Of a stretch of DNA of 14,072 nt, positions 1 to 6,532 are shown in pieces. The notes below the pieces were generated by a model. That model was not told the DNA's origin, made no database searches, and worked only from the letters and a program-made list of their open reading frames with translations. Both the position numbers and the translations under genes were made by a program. This DNA comes from Fidelibacterota bacterium (GTDB taxonomy: Bacteria > Fidelibacterota > Marinisomatia > Marinisomatales > UBA1611), in NCBI GenBank assembly GCA_012964275.1, contig DTUG01000186.1, positions 18,929-33,000 of the forward strand, in the 5' to 3' direction. Positions within the stretch are counted from its first letter, which is position 1; each line of letters opens with the position of its first letter.

Positions 1-104
1 GAATTAAGACTATAGAACCAGAATAAATCACCGCCGCTGCGGAGAATCCCAATAATAATTATGCTTACACCAGCTAATAATCCTATGACAGTGCCGAAAT
101 CCAT
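1..104 (-). CDS. motA: MotA/TolQ/ExbB-family stator protein, N-terminal fragment
   Basis: This is the first 34 codons of a minus-strand gene that leaves the window at its left edge. The peptide starts MDFGTVIGLLAGVSIIIGIL and continues with RSGGDLFWFYSLN. This matches the N terminus of MotA/PomA proteins, which begin MD(L/F)(A/G)T(I/V)(I/L)G, then have a hydrophobic first helix, a Gly-Gly pair and a short turn before 'S(L/V)xIVxGGT'. In the family, MotA with MotB forms the ion-driven stator of the flagellar motor in the inner membrane. The start is well placed: an AAAGGGG ribosome binding site lies just upstream of the ATG, and a sigma70-like promoter precedes it. A motB-like gene would be expected further left. 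With only 34 residues visible, a non-flagellar homologue cannot be excluded. Confidence 0.6.
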   Translation of the reverse strand, partial: MDFGTVIGLLAGVSIIIIGILRSGGDLFWFYSLN

Positions 105-128
105 GAAAACCCCTTTGACTTTAAGTTG

Positions 129-157
129 TTAATACAGAATGGATTAAAATTTGTCCA
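129..157 (-). promoter_or_regulatory. Candidate sigma70 promoter for the motA-like gene
   Basis: On the minus strand a TGGACA -35 box (152-157) is followed by a 17-base spacer and a TATTAA -10 box (129-134), about 25 bases before the ATG. Five of six -35 bases and four of six -10 bases match the consensus, and the spacing is ideal. It lies in the 84-base gap after the rhomboid stop codon, so motA can be transcribed independently of the genes before it. No start-site data support it. Confidence 0.45.
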
Positions 158-188
158 GGGAAAGTTTATTAGATGTTTCAGCGGAGAA

Positions 189-1016
189 TCAATCTTTTTT
201 ATGGAGGCGAGAAAGTGCTTTACTACCTTCGTACAGTTTTTTCTGTTCATCTTCTGATAGGCCATCAAATCCTACTTTATGGATTTTTTCTAGAATACGA
301 TCAATGTCTTCTTGAAGCATCTGTTTCTTCGATTGTTTAACCTCTTCCTGCTGAATACGATATTCAAGGGTCTTCTTGCGGACCTTGAACCAAATATCGT
401 TCCAACGCCACCGACGCTTTAATATAAGGTAACCTATTGCCATGCCGGAGAAATGAGTTAGGTGACTAATCTGAGTTAGTGTCTGAAACGAAGAGAGAAA
501 TGCAACTGTGCCAATCGCAATTACAAACCATAAGGACTTTATAGGAATAATCCCATAAAGGTATACTGTTCGATTTGGGAACGATAGTCCATACGCAAGC
601 AAAATACCATATACGGCGCCGCTGGCGCCTACAACCGGGGTAAGTGACGTAATACTAAATAAAACGGTGATTAACCCTGATCCGATCCCGGTCATAAAAT
701 AGTATTTAAGAAATCTCTTTTTGCCCCAAGCTTGTTCCAACTCACTGCCAAACATCCAGAGGACAAACATATTAATCAATACATGCCAAATATTGCCGTG
801 AAAAAACAAATATGTAAACGGCTGCCAAATCATAAAATCGGACCAAATGGCTCGAGGCACTAATCCGAATAGCTTAAAAAATATTTCTTCCTTACCAGAA
901 ATTGTCTGCAACATAAAAACGGCAAAATTCACTGAAACCAGAACCTTTATGGCATCTGTAAACAGCCGCGGTTTATAGGATAGCTGACCGGGATTTGACT
1001 GGAATTGATATCTCAC
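189..1016 (-). CDS. Rhomboid-family intramembrane serine protease with cytoplasmic C-terminal domain
   Basis: This 275-residue protein should cleave transmembrane helices within the inner membrane. The Ser-His dyad is visible: Ser132 in a GASGAVYG loop, and His188 in HLTHFSGMAIGY, which aligns with the AHxGG-type helix of other FCB rhomboids. The HxxxN motif of helix 2 is present at His78/Asn82. Several hydrophobic helices span about 22-195. From about 200 the protein becomes a basic, then charged, soluble tail with a 'IDRILEKIHKVGFDGLSEDE' segment. I recognise this as the short domain common at the C terminus of Bacteroidota-type rhomboids (DUF6576-like). The start is GTG; a stop codon lies two codons upstream, so no longer start with a usual codon exists. 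The ribosome site is weak. It sits 80 bases after recO and may share that transcript. Its substrates cannot be read from the sequence. Confidence 0.9.
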   Translation of the reverse strand: MRYQFQSNPGQLSYKPRLFTDAIKVLVSVNFAVFMLQTISGKEEIFFKLFGLVPRAIWSDFMIWQPFTYLFFHGNIWHVLINMFVLWMFGSELEQAWGKKRFLKYYFMTGIGSGLITVLFSITSLTPVVGASGAVYGILLAYGLSFPNRTVYLYGIIPIKSLWFVIAIGTVAFLSSFQTLTQISHLTHFSGMAIGYLILKRRWRWNDIWFKVRKKTLEYRIQQEEVKQSKKQMLQEDIDRILEKIHKVGFDGLSEDEQKKLYEGSKALSRLHKKD

Positions 1017-1096
1017 AATCTACTGAATATACGTAATAACCCTGGATCGAAATAGTTCCCGTGTGATCTGATATAAACCTTTACTTGGTTTTCGCT

Positions 1097-1786
1097 TCAA
1101 TCGGTCAATATTTGTCTTGCAACATCCAAGGAGCGTAATCGAGTCAGGTTATCAAAATGATAGAACAGCTGTGTCTGAAGATAGTTGCTTATTACTCGGC
1201 TGTCTTTCTGTGAAACATGGTTAAGTGGCAACCGGTCAATTTTCCCATCTAGCAACTGCAGTAAGATCTGTCCACTGTGTTCACCCTCATAGGGGTCTGG
1301 AAAGGTAATACCGGGCATGTCACGGCAATCCAGATCAGGCCGGAAACCCAAGTGAGACAATAGGGCACATTCATAAAACCAGAACAACATGTTTGGATCA
1401 GCTTTCCTGTCATTAAAACCACGCAGTATATCCACCAAAATATTGAACAAGCCAAAATGAGGATCATCTATTTCTAACGTGCGATCGGTCATTTCCAGTA
1501 TAGCAAGGGCAAGGGTTACAGCCTTCAGAGAATTTTGTATATGCGGCCATGATTCCTTAAAGTTCACTTTCGATAACACTTGTAAATCACGGTTAGGCTT
1601 ATCATAATAAATGATCTCAATATAACTCAAGTGTTGGAAGTGCGCTGATTTTGGAGACTTTTTTGAACGGGCGCCTTTAATAATCAGTCCAATTTTACCT
1701 TTTTCCAGAGTAAAACATCTGGATATCATACTCGTATCACCGTAGGGAATAGTTTTTAAGACAATCGCTGGGGTATGAACGATCAT
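1097..1786 (-). CDS. recO: DNA repair protein RecO
   Basis: RecO loads RecA onto SSB-coated single-stranded DNA together with RecR in the RecFOR pathway of gap repair. The 229-residue protein has the typical N-terminal OB fold: it opens MIVHTPAIVLKTIPYGDTS and has the conserved 'GLIIKGARSKKS' strand at about 33-44. A helical middle and a C-terminal half follow, with the family's 'FYECALLSHLGFRPDLD' helix (137-153) and a final 'YHFDNLTRLRSL' segment (209-220). Length is normal for the family. In many RecO proteins a four-cysteine zinc site follows the 'LGFxPxLD' helix; here only Cys154 remains, so the zinc site is probably lost, as in several other lineages. The start lies 15 bases after the proS stop, which suggests co-transcription. 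Confidence 0.93.
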   Translation of the reverse strand: MIVHTPAIVLKTIPYGDTSMISRCFTLEKGKIGLIIKGARSKKSPKSAHFQHLSYIEIIYYDKPNRDLQVLSKVNFKESWPHIQNSLKAVTLALAILEMTDRTLEIDDPHFGLFNILVDILRGFNDRKADPNMLFWFYECALLSHLGFRPDLDCRDMPGITFPDPYEGEHSGQILLQLLDGKIDRLPLNHVSQKDSRVISNYLQTQLFYHFDNLTRLRSLDVARQILTD

Positions 1787-1801
1787 TTCTATCGCGGGAT
1801 A

Positions 1802-3268
1802 TCAATAAGCTTTAGCGTAAATCACCTCATGTTTAGCTGGCTTACCCGAATATACACAGGTTAGGTCTTTCGGCTGTTCATCAAAAGGAATGCAGCGAAT
1901 GGTTGCTTTAGTCTCCTCTTTTACCGCTGTTTCTGTCTTATCCAGACCGTCCCATCCGCAACGTACAAACCCGCCTTCATTAATGATTTGCTTTAATTCA
2001 TCATAGGAATTGGTAGTATGTATATTTTCATTCCTAAAGGCAAGTGCCTGAGCATACAAACTCTGTTGGATTTTTTCCAGAATGGTTGGAATTTTTTCAT
2101 TTACATTCTCGCAAGAAAAAGATATTTTTTTATCCATATCCCGACGAGCAAGAATCACGTTCCCTTCCGCCATATCGCGAGGTCCCACTTCCATGCGCAG
2201 AGGAACCCCTTTCATTTCCCACTCATTGAACTTGAAGCCGGGAGAATTATCAGTCCAATCAATGTGATAACGAACTCCAGTCTCTGCAAAGCCATTGATT
2301 ATAGGCTCCAAATATTTCTGTACATCTGACCTTTGATCATTATCTCTGATAATGGGAACAATGACTACCTGAACCGGAGCTATTCTAGGGGGAATCCGTA
2401 GTCCTTTTTTATCTCCATGAGCTAGAATAACAGCTCCAATCAACCTCGTGCTGACACCCCAGCTTGTAGCCCAGACAAATTCTTCTTGGTTATGTTCTGT
2501 TTGAAACGTTACCCCAAAAGCCTTTGCAAAATTCTGTCCTAAGTTATGGGAAGTACCGGCCTGTAATGCTCGCTTGTCCCTCATCATAGCCTCAATACAA
2601 TATGTTTTCTCAGCCCCCGCAAATTTCTCTGATTCTGTCTTCAAACCAGTGAACACTGGAATGGCCAGATAGTCTTCGGCTAACTGGCGATACAATTCTA
2701 ATATATCCAATGTTTCTTTTTGAGCTTCTTCTTCAGTGGCATGAGCGGTATGACCCTCCTGCCAAAGAAACTCTGTAGTTCGCAAAAACAGTCTAGTGCG
2801 CATTTCCCAACGAACCACATTCACCCATTGATTTATAAGGATCGGAAGATCTCGATAAGACTGAATCCATTTTTTATACATGGACCAGACCACTGTTTCA
2901 GATGTAGGGCGAATAATGAGCTCCTCTTCTAGCCGGGATTCAGGATCCACTATAATCCCCTTTTCTTCGTCAGCCTTCAACCTCGTGTGGGTCACCACAG
3001 CGCATTCCTTGGCAAAACCCTCAATGTGTTTTGCCTCCTGGGCAAAAAATGATTTGGGTATCAATAATGGAAAATAGGCGTTTGTATGGCCTGATTCTTT
3101 GATCATGTGATCGAAAATATTCTTGATATTTTCCCAAAGCTGAAAACCATACGGTCTTATCACCATGGTGCCTTTAACTGGACCATAGTCAGCTAATTCA
3201 GCTCTGGTTACAACCTGCTTATACCAACCAGAAAAATCTTTTTCCGGATTAGGTATACCTTTACTCAT
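1802..3268 (-). CDS. proS: Prolyl-tRNA synthetase, archaeal/eukaryote type (ProS type 3)
   Basis: This class II synthetase charges tRNA-Pro with proline in the cytoplasm. From the chosen ATG it has 488 residues and begins MSKGIPNPEKDFSGWYKQVV, the usual opening of the short type-3 enzymes that lack the editing domain. Visible landmarks are motif 1 around 64-75, the PTSET loop at 121-125, motif 2 with RWEMRTRLFLRTTEFLWQEG at 153-172, motif 3 with GVSTRLIGAVILAHGD at 271-286, an anticodon-binding domain from about 297 to 395, and a C-terminal zinc-type domain ending in the conserved Tyr488. In the zinc domain Cys437, Cys459 and Cys471 are present, but the last position of the CxxC pair is Ser474. 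The frame is open to a TTG at 3325, but those 19 extra residues do not resemble the family. The ATG itself has no strong ribosome site. Confidence 0.95.
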   Translation of the reverse strand: MSKGIPNPEKDFSGWYKQVVTRAELADYGPVKGTMVIRPYGFQLWENIKNIFDHMIKESGHTNAYFPLLIPKSFFAQEAKHIEGFAKECAVVTHTRLKADEEKGIIVDPESRLEEELIIRPTSETVVWSMYKKWIQSYRDLPILINQWVNVVRWEMRTRLFLRTTEFLWQEGHTAHATEEEAQKETLDILELYRQLAEDYLAIPVFTGLKTESEKFAGAEKTYCIEAMMRDKRALQAGTSHNLGQNFAKAFGVTFQTEHNQEEFVWATSWGVSTRLIGAVILAHGDKKGLRIPPRIAPVQVVIVPIIRDNDQRSDVQKYLEPIINGFAETGVRYHIDWTDNSPGFKFNEWEMKGVPLRMEVGPRDMAEGNVILARRDMDKKISFSCENVNEKIPTILEKIQQSLYAQALAFRNENIHTTNSYDELKQIINEGGFVRCGWDGLDKTETAVKEETKATIRCIPFDEQPKDLTCVYSGKPAKHEVIYAKAY

Positions 3269-3306
3269 AACAATATATATAAAAACATTGACGGCAAAAT
3301 TACCGG

Positions 3307-3323
3307 GGTCGAATGCCTCGACC
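3307..3323. repeat. Short inverted repeat in the proS leader
   Basis: GGTCGA and TCGACC form a perfect 6-base inverted repeat around a 5-base spacer, about 40 bases upstream of the proS ATG. In proS mRNA it could fold as a small hairpin; in DNA it could be an operator. No T-box or other known leader element is recognisable, so a regulatory role is only a guess. Confidence 0.3.
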
Positions 3324-3375
3324 AAGTCGTTTCCGAGTTAAATCGTAAGGACTATTTTAATGAAAGATCATAATC

Positions 3376-3388
3376 CCTATTTTATAGG
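3376..3388. repeat. AT-rich inverted repeat between the divergent genes
   Basis: CCTAT-TTT-ATAGG is a 13-base inverted repeat in the 138-base region between proS (minus) and the methyltransferase gene (plus), about 18 bases before the plus-strand ATG. Its position would suit an operator or a promoter -10 region, but I find no convincing -35/-10 pair around it on either strand. Confidence 0.25.
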
Positions 3389-3406
3389 ACCGCTTAGGAA
3401 TAAATA

Positions 3407-4156
3407 ATGATTAGCCAAAGTGACCTAAAACGTATTCGATCCTTAAAACATAAAAAAGGCCGGCAGGAGCACGGTCAATTTCTGATTGAAGGACGCCGGT
3501 TGGTTAAAGCATATCTGGAAAGTCAGGCAGAGATTGTTAATGTTTATTATACAGAATCGTTTAAACATCATCATCAAAGCTTTATCAGTTTCTCTAAGGA
3601 TACAGGACACGAACCAGCACTAATAAATGAAAAATTACTGAATCAATTGTCAGATACAATTTCACCCTCTGGTATTATGGGTGTCTGCAAAATAATAAAA
3701 CCATCAACTCTAATTTTTTCAGCATTAAACTGGATATATCTACATCAATTATCTGACCCGGGAAACATAGGATCCCTGCTTAGGACTGCTGCTTGGTTTA
3801 ATATCAGAAATATAGCTTTTTCACCTTATTCCATTGATCCATTTAATCCAAAAGTAGTCAGATCTGCTATGGGGGCACATGTTCACCTTGAGATTCATAA
3901 GAATGTGGATTTTTCACTATTTCCAGAGAACGATTATTTAACTATCGGTGCTGACCAATATGGGAAGATTGCCATTGATCAATTCGATTCTACACAAAAA
4001 TGGGTTCTCGTATTGGGTGGAGAAGCGCAAGGCATTGAACCAGCTATAAAACAAAAATTGGATAAGATAATCTCTATCCCAAGAACTGGATATGGCGAAT
4101 CATTGAACGTGGCATCGGCGGGTGCTATTTTGATGAATCGACTATCTAAAAAATAA
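3407..4156 (+). CDS. SpoU/TrmH-family RNA 2'-O-ribose methyltransferase
   Basis: This 249-residue protein belongs to the SPOUT (trefoil-knot) superfamily and should methylate a ribose 2'-OH in rRNA or tRNA using S-adenosylmethionine. An N-terminal substrate-binding domain (about 1-95) carries the 'HGQFLIEGRRLVKAYL' strand-helix seen in RlmB/TsnR-like enzymes. The catalytic domain has all three SpoU motifs: motif 1 'SDPGNIGSLLRTAAWF' (116-131), then 'KVVRSAMGAH' (149-158), motif 2 'LVLGGEAQGIEP' (201-212) and motif 3 'IPRTGYGESLNVASAGAIL' (224-242). Motif 2 has GGEAQG where GNExxG is more usual. The target nucleotide cannot be told from sequence, so I give no gene symbol. The ATG is preceded by AGGA at a good distance. 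A hairpin begins on the base after its stop codon. Confidence 0.92.
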   Translation: MISQSDLKRIRSLKHKKGRQEHGQFLIEGRRLVKAYLESQAEIVNVYYTESFKHHHQSFISFSKDTGHEPALINEKLLNQLSDTISPSGIMGVCKIIKPSTLIFSALNWIYLHQLSDPGNIGSLLRTAAWFNIRNIAFSPYSIDPFNPKVVRSAMGAHVHLEIHKNVDFSLFPENDYLTIGADQYGKIAIDQFDSTQKWVLVLGGEAQGIEPAIKQKLDKIISIPRTGYGESLNVASAGAILMNRLSKK

Positions 4157-4184
4157 AACGGGACAACCATCTGGCTGCCCCGTT
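4157..4184 (-). terminator. Rho-independent terminator reading on the minus strand
   Basis: A 12-pair stem (4157-4168 with 4173-4184) closes a 4-base loop. Read as minus-strand RNA, every position pairs, two of them as G-U wobbles, and the stem is followed by TTTTATTTTTT. Read as plus-strand RNA, those two positions become A-C mismatches and no U-tract follows. The structure therefore favours stopping transcription that runs leftward into the methyltransferase gene, although no minus-strand gene lies to its right within 5 kb. It may also act weakly on plus-strand transcripts. The next gene starts at 4366; the 180 bases between are AT-rich and hold no recognised gene. Confidence 0.6.
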
Positions 4185-4365
4185 AACAGTGCTGGTTAAA
4201 CTAAATTATTCTCTTAAAACTTAAAATAAAACATAATCTTACTATCATATCAAAGCAACCGTTATTTTGAATTATTATGAATTACTTCTATCAGAAATCA
4301 TCTTTTCAATTTTGGAAATCAGTACTGTAACTTCCCGGAAATGAATCTTCAGGAACTCGATCCCT

Positions 4366-5160
4366 ATGAACAACACATTAAGTATTCGCACCGCGTTCGG
4401 TGTTGTTATTCTATCCGTCCTTTCCGCTTTTCTGGCTGGTGGATTGGTCATGGGAATCGCTACATCTCTTCCTGATTCCTCTAAAAAAATATATACTTAC
4501 ATTTCTTTTTTTATAGGCCAAGGATTCATGTTAGTTCCCCTAGGATATTTTCTCGTATCCCGACAGCAGCCTATTTTAAAAAGATTGCGACTTCGAAAGG
4601 TATCACTCCCGGTCATGGGAAATACAATTTTGTTCGGTAGCGGAATACTTATACTGTCGGATGAACTGGACCGTCTTATCCAAGTCTTCATCCCTGCGCC
4701 GGATTATATCCTTGATATGAGCACTCTAATGCAGCCGGAAACGATTACAGGATTTATCATGTTCATAATTGCTGTTGTGGTGATTGCACCCGTTGGGGAG
4801 GAAATACTTTTTAGAGGGTTTCTGCAGCAGTTTCTTGAACAACACTGGAAAGATGTAACCCGGGCAGTTTTAATAACCAGTTTATTTTTCGCTATGATTC
4901 ATTTGAATCCCTACTGGATGGTACAAATATATTTCCTAGGAATAATCCTTGGTTTCCTAGCCTGGCGCACACAATCAGTAATACCAAGTTTGATCCTGCA
5001 TGGGTTGAATAACAGCATGGCTATGATTCTGTCTTTTTCCAATGGGGAATCAATTGATTTTTATACCTGGAAGGGCCATGTGTCTCCCTGGATTCTATTA
5101 CCAGCAATTGGTTTAGTATTTATTGGGTTTAAAGGAATCAACCAAAGTAAGATGCAGTGA
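4366..5160 (+). CDS. CPBP-family intramembrane metalloprotease (CAAX protease/bacteriocin-processing family)
   Basis: This 264-residue polytopic membrane protein carries the full active-site set of the CPBP/Abi family (related to Rce1). EExxxR is at Glu145, Glu146 and Arg150 in 'PVGEEILFRGFLQ'; the FxxxH motif is at Phe175/His179 in 'FFAMIHLNP'; and HxxxN is at His212/Asn216 in 'LILHGLNNSM'. Around seven or eight hydrophobic helices are visible, the first at about 9-33. These enzymes cleave near membrane surfaces; in bacteria, roles range from peptide maturation to bacteriocin self-immunity, and nothing here fixes the substrate. An AGGA site lies about 11 bases before the ATG. The stop codon overlaps the mgtE start in TGATG, indicating translational coupling. 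Confidence 0.92.
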   Translation: MNNTLSIRTAFGVVILSVLSAFLAGGLVMGIATSLPDSSKKIYTYISFFIGQGFMLVPLGYFLVSRQQPILKRLRLRKVSLPVMGNTILFGSGILILSDELDRLIQVFIPAPDYILDMSTLMQPETITGFIMFIIAVVVIAPVGEEILFRGFLQQFLEQHWKDVTRAVLITSLFFAMIHLNPYWMVQIYFLGIILGFLAWRTQSVIPSLILHGLNNSMAMILSFSNGESIDFYTWKGHVSPWILLPAIGLVFIGFKGINQSKMQ

Positions 5161-6530
5161 TGCGAAAAGAAATGTTCGACCACGAAATCACTATTCTCAG
5201 GGATACATATCGTCGCCTTCTTCGTCGTCATGCCCGCACAAATTTGATCAAATTAACAACAAAGACACACCCAGCTGATCTAGCAACGGTATTTCGCTAT
5301 TTTACCGAAGATGAACAAAATCAGGCATTTGCTCTCATGAAAGATGATGAGCATACCGCTGAATTTCTGGCAGAATTGGACGATGCATTAGTACAGGATT
5401 TACTCCAGGAAGAATCTCCTGAACGAATCGCATCCATTATTGAAAAAGCACCGGCAAATGACCAAAGTGATATTCTAGGAGCCCTGTCAGAAGAAAGGGC
5501 ACAATCAGTTCTGGAGCTATTGGAACAGGAAGAGCAGGAAGAACTGGCCGAGCTTATGGGCTATCCAGAAGATAGCGCTGGGGCTATGATGACTACGGAC
5601 GTATTCACACTCCATGAGGGAATAACATCAGGAGATGCAATCAAAACATTGCAGGATCAGGAAGATGCGGAAATGGTCTTTTATCTTTATGTAACTGATG
5701 ATGATAATTGCTTGGTTGGAGTTGTATCACTACGAGCACTTACAATAACATCATCAGATACCAAACTAAAAGATATTATGATTAAACGAGTTCATTCTGT
5801 ACGACCGGAAACAGATCAAGAAGACGTGGCCAGGGTGGTAGCACAGTACAATTTTCTGGCAGTCCCTGTTATTGACCCTGACGAACATCTATTGGGAATT
5901 GTAACAGTAGATGATGTGGTTGATGTTATCCGGGAAGAAGCAACAGAAGACTTTCTGCAAATGGCTGGGGCTGGGAAAGATAGGGAAATTTTATTGAAAT
6001 CCAGTTGGGGAAACGCCCGGGCACGGCTGCCGTGGCTATTCGCAAGCTGGGTTGGGGGAATAATAGCCGTTTCATTAATTGGAGCATTTGAACATATGCT
6101 GGAAAGTATCATCTTGCTAGCAGCTTTTATTCCAGTCATTATAGGAATGGGTGGCAATATCGGCACACAATCATCCACGATCATTGTTCGTGGAATGGCA
6201 ACCGGACGGATTGATGTAGGCGGAGAGCTTAAAGTGATCTTTAAGGAGATGCGAGTAGGGCTTATCCTTGGTGCTCTTTATGGCCTTCTTCTGGGATTTT
6301 TCGCAAACTTTGCATTCAAAAACGCACCACCTAATCTGGGACTCGTCGTTGGGTTAAGTATTTGCGTCTCTATGTTGGTAGCTGCAACGGTTGGGACTGT
6401 TATACCGCTTATCCTACGCAAGTTGGACATCGACCCTGCAGTGGCTACCGGTCCATTCGTAACCACCAGCATTGACATCCTTGGAGTCCTCTTTTATTTC
6501 ATAATTGCTGGAACATTTCTGGCTGTTTAA
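5160..6530 (+). CDS. mgtE: Magnesium transporter MgtE
   Basis: MgtE is a Mg2+-selective channel of the inner membrane whose cytoplasmic domains sense Mg2+ and close the pore. From the ATG at 5160 the protein has 456 residues. It has a helical acidic N domain (about 30-130), two CBS domains (about 138-262, with 'VPVIDPDEHLLGIVTVDDVVDVI' closing the second) and five membrane helices from about 290. Conserved features include 'GMGGNIGTQSSTIIVRGMATG' (330-349) and the final helix 'DPAVATGPFVTTSIDILG', whose Asp439 corresponds to the pore aspartate of the Thermus protein. The ATG overlaps the upstream stop codon by one base. A GTG one codon earlier (5157) and an ATG at 5172 are alternatives, because no strong ribosome site decides the start. 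The glycosyltransferase gene follows after two bases. Confidence 0.95.
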   Translation: MRKEMFDHEITILRDTYRRLLRRHARTNLIKLTTKTHPADLATVFRYFTEDEQNQAFALMKDDEHTAEFLAELDDALVQDLLQEESPERIASIIEKAPANDQSDILGALSEERAQSVLELLEQEEQEELAELMGYPEDSAGAMMTTDVFTLHEGITSGDAIKTLQDQEDAEMVFYLYVTDDDNCLVGVVSLRALTITSSDTKLKDIMIKRVHSVRPETDQEDVARVVAQYNFLAVPVIDPDEHLLGIVTVDDVVDVIREEATEDFLQMAGAGKDREILLKSSWGNARARLPWLFASWVGGIIAVSLIGAFEHMLESIILLAAFIPVIIGMGGNIGTQSSTIIVRGMATGRIDVGGELKVIFKEMRVGLILGALYGLLLGFFANFAFKNAPPNLGLVVGLSICVSMLVAATVGTVIPLILRKLDIDPAVATGPFVTTSIDILGVLFYFIIAGTFLAV

Positions 6531-6532
6531 AC

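Noticed and set aside
2018..3077. Plus-strand open frames of 60-100 codons across proS
   Set aside because: They overlap a well-conserved gene on the other strand and show low-complexity Phe/Ser-rich peptides with no family resemblance.
3269..3325. N-terminal extension of ProS from the TTG at 3325
   Set aside because: The 19 extra residues do not resemble the family, and the ATG at 3268 gives the usual MSKGIPNPEKDFSGWY-type opening.
4185..4365. A small protein gene in the AT-rich gap before the CPBP gene
   Set aside because: An ATG near 4340 opens a short frame that runs into the CPBP gene in another frame without family resemblance; nothing else of useful length is present.
4366..5160. CPBP ('Abi') protease as a phage-defence gene
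   Set aside because: The Abi label is historical. The gene is coupled to mgtE and a glycosyltransferase, with no toxin, nuclease or other defence gene nearby.
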